Made by a program: the position numbers and the translations under genes
Notes under the pieces: model-generated
Seen by the model: only the letters and a program-made list of their open reading frames with translations
Told to the model about the DNA's origin: nothing
Databases searched by the model: none
In this document: positions 14,711-15,770 of the stretch, one piece after another
Numbering within the stretch: position 1 is the stretch's first letter
Layout of the letters: every line of letters begins with the position of its first letter
DNA from: an uncultured Lachnospiraceae bacterium
GTDB taxonomy: Bacteria; Bacillota; Clostridia; Lachnospirales; Lachnospiraceae
Length of the DNA stretch: 15,770 nucleotides
NCBI GenBank assembly: GCA_946413945.1
Contig: CAMKMR010000012.1
Coordinates: forward strand, 1-15,770
Direction of reading: 5' to 3'

Positions 14711-15770
14711 ATGAATAGCAAAAAAAACAAGAAACTACTATATTTACTGGCATTTTTCATACCAGCAACTACCGCACTACTTGGGCTTATTTTAGGCGGT
14801 TTCGCACCTTTTGGTACAAAAAATGTTTTTTCTGCTGGTGGTTTCAGCAAAAATCTAACTTATCTCATAGAACTTGGTGACCGACTTAAAAACGGTGAAA
14901 GTATAATCTACAGCAATCGTTTTGGAACAGGCTACAGCCTTATATCAGCCATTGCATATTATGCAGCTGATCCACTTAATCTTATAGCATGCATTTTCCC
15001 AAAACACAGCATGCCAGCAGTCCTTGATCTTATATATATTATAAAGATTGGCGCTGCAGGACTTTTCTTTGCGATCTTCCTGAACTATAAGAAAACTCTT
15101 TTATGCATAACAAAAGCTACAAGAGAAGAAGAAAATAGTGTTAAGATCACAGCTTATAAAGAAAAACTTGCTTTAAAAAAGGCTAAAAAGGAAGAAAAAG
15201 CCGCTGCATCAGGAAAAAAGCATAGCGACTTTAAGATAGGACATGATAAAGAAGCTGTATCAAAACTTGGAATCTTTTTACACAGCTTTGACTTTGTCAC
15301 TCTTGCATTAAGTATTTCATATGCACTCTCATCATATATGATAGGCCAGGGACTAAATACTGCCTATCTTTCTTCTGTTGCCCTTTTCCCTCTCCTTCTT
15401 ATGGGAATTGAAAAGATCATCAGTGAAGAGAAATTCGGCCTTTACCTTACAGCTATGGCCCTTTCTTTCTATGGAAGCTTTCAGTTAGGAATTGTATCAT
15501 TTATCATAAGCATCCTTTATCTCCTTACAAGAGACTATAAGGATCACATTAATTTTGCTAAGTCATTTATCTATAAACTTATTGCTGATATCCTTGCAGT
15601 ACTCCTCTCACTTCCAGTACTAGTACCAGTTTTTAATTATCATGTATTTAGAGAAGAATACTCTATTAATGTACCTTATTTTACAATCCTTACTAATCCA
15701 TTAAATGTCCTCCGTTCATTAATATCAGGCGTAATGCCATCATCACTTTCATATTTCTCAATCGGGTTAG
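14711..15770 (+). CDS. Second YfhO-like membrane protein, C-terminus cut off by window edge
   Basis: The frame is open from ATG 14711 to the right edge (353 codons seen). GGAGG lies six bases before the ATG. The N-terminus has a Lys-rich start, a first helix (about 9-30), then an extracytoplasmic loop APFGTKNVFSAGGFSKN. Next come NGESIIYSNRFGTGYSLIS (61-79) and ADPLNLIACIFPK (86-98), which follow the YfhO pattern (G-x-x-L-x-Y...SPLN), then further helices at about 108-127, 191-208, 215-232, 246-272 and 285-306. The usual Asp of the first loop is missing: S41-A42-G43-G44-F45 replaces the GDGFYQ type. Residues about 135-186 form a charged, Lys/Glu-rich insertion between helices, presumably cytoplasmic. 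The protein is a separate paralogue of the modules in the gene to its left. Its sugar donor and acceptor, if any, cannot be told. Confidence 0.8.
   Translation, partial: MNSKKNKKLLYLLAFFIPATTALLGLILGGFAPFGTKNVFSAGGFSKNLTYLIELGDRLKNGESIIYSNRFGTGYSLISAIAYYAADPLNLIACIFPKHSMPAVLDLIYIIKIGAAGLFFAIFLNYKKTLLCITKATREEENSVKITAYKEKLALKKAKKEEKAAASGKKHSDFKIGHDKEAVSKLGIFLHSFDFVTLALSISYALSSYMIGQGLNTAYLSSVALFPLLLMGIEKIISEEKFGLYLTAMALSFYGSFQLGIVSFIISILYLLTRDYKDHINFAKSFIYKLIADILAVLLSLPVLVPVFNYHVFREEYSINVPYFTILTNPLNVLRSLISGVMPSSLSYFSIGL

Noticed and set aside
1..15770. CRISPR arrays, tRNA or rRNA genes, insertion sequences, phage attachment sites
   Set aside because: No spaced identical direct repeats, no tRNA-like TTCRANY arm with CCA context, no transposase or integrase reading frame was seen on either strand.

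Overview
The window looks like low-GC Firmicute (Bacillota) DNA, most likely a member of the Lachnospiraceae or a close clostridial relative. The gene order, the ATGA start-stop overlaps, the strong AGGAGG-type ribosome binding sites and the AT-rich codon use all point that way. No spoIIIA genes sit upstream of the Asp23-family gene, which would fit a non-sporulating lineage, but the genus cannot be named from this sequence.

Positions 1-8983 hold one tightly packed leftward gene cluster. In transcription order it reads yqhY (Asp23 family), nusB, xseA, xseB, ispA, dxs, tlyA, nadK, argR, recN; recN runs off the left edge. This is the classic Firmicute nusB-to-recN neighbourhood. It differs from the Bacillus version in lacking folD between nusB and xseA and in carrying nadK between tlyA and argR. 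It combines transcription antitermination, exonuclease VII, the first step of the MEP isoprenoid pathway plus farnesyl diphosphate synthesis, NADP supply, arginine-responsive regulation and double-strand-break repair. tlyA-nadK-argR are translationally coupled by two 4-base overlaps.

Positions 8984-9119 are a compact divergent promoter region. Rightward from it lies a 5.1-kb gene encoding a 1,694-residue polytopic membrane protein made of two tandem YfhO-like (GT-C-fold) modules. The first module lacks the usual N-terminal helix and acidic loop. A strong palindromic terminator follows at 14232-14267. A small leftward TM2-domain gene (14355-14600) comes next, and then a second, separate YfhO-like gene (14711 to the right edge, truncated).

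The most unusual material is on the right: a fused double YfhO protein, three YfhO modules in a row with different states of the acidic loop motif, and two divergent promoter regions about 5.6 kb apart that share the same mirror-symmetric extended -10 layout. YfhO-family proteins are linked in Firmicutes to lipid-linked sugar transfer onto cell-envelope polymers such as lipoteichoic acid, so the right-hand region is best read as an envelope glycan-modification locus. That is an inference from the family, not something the sequence proves.
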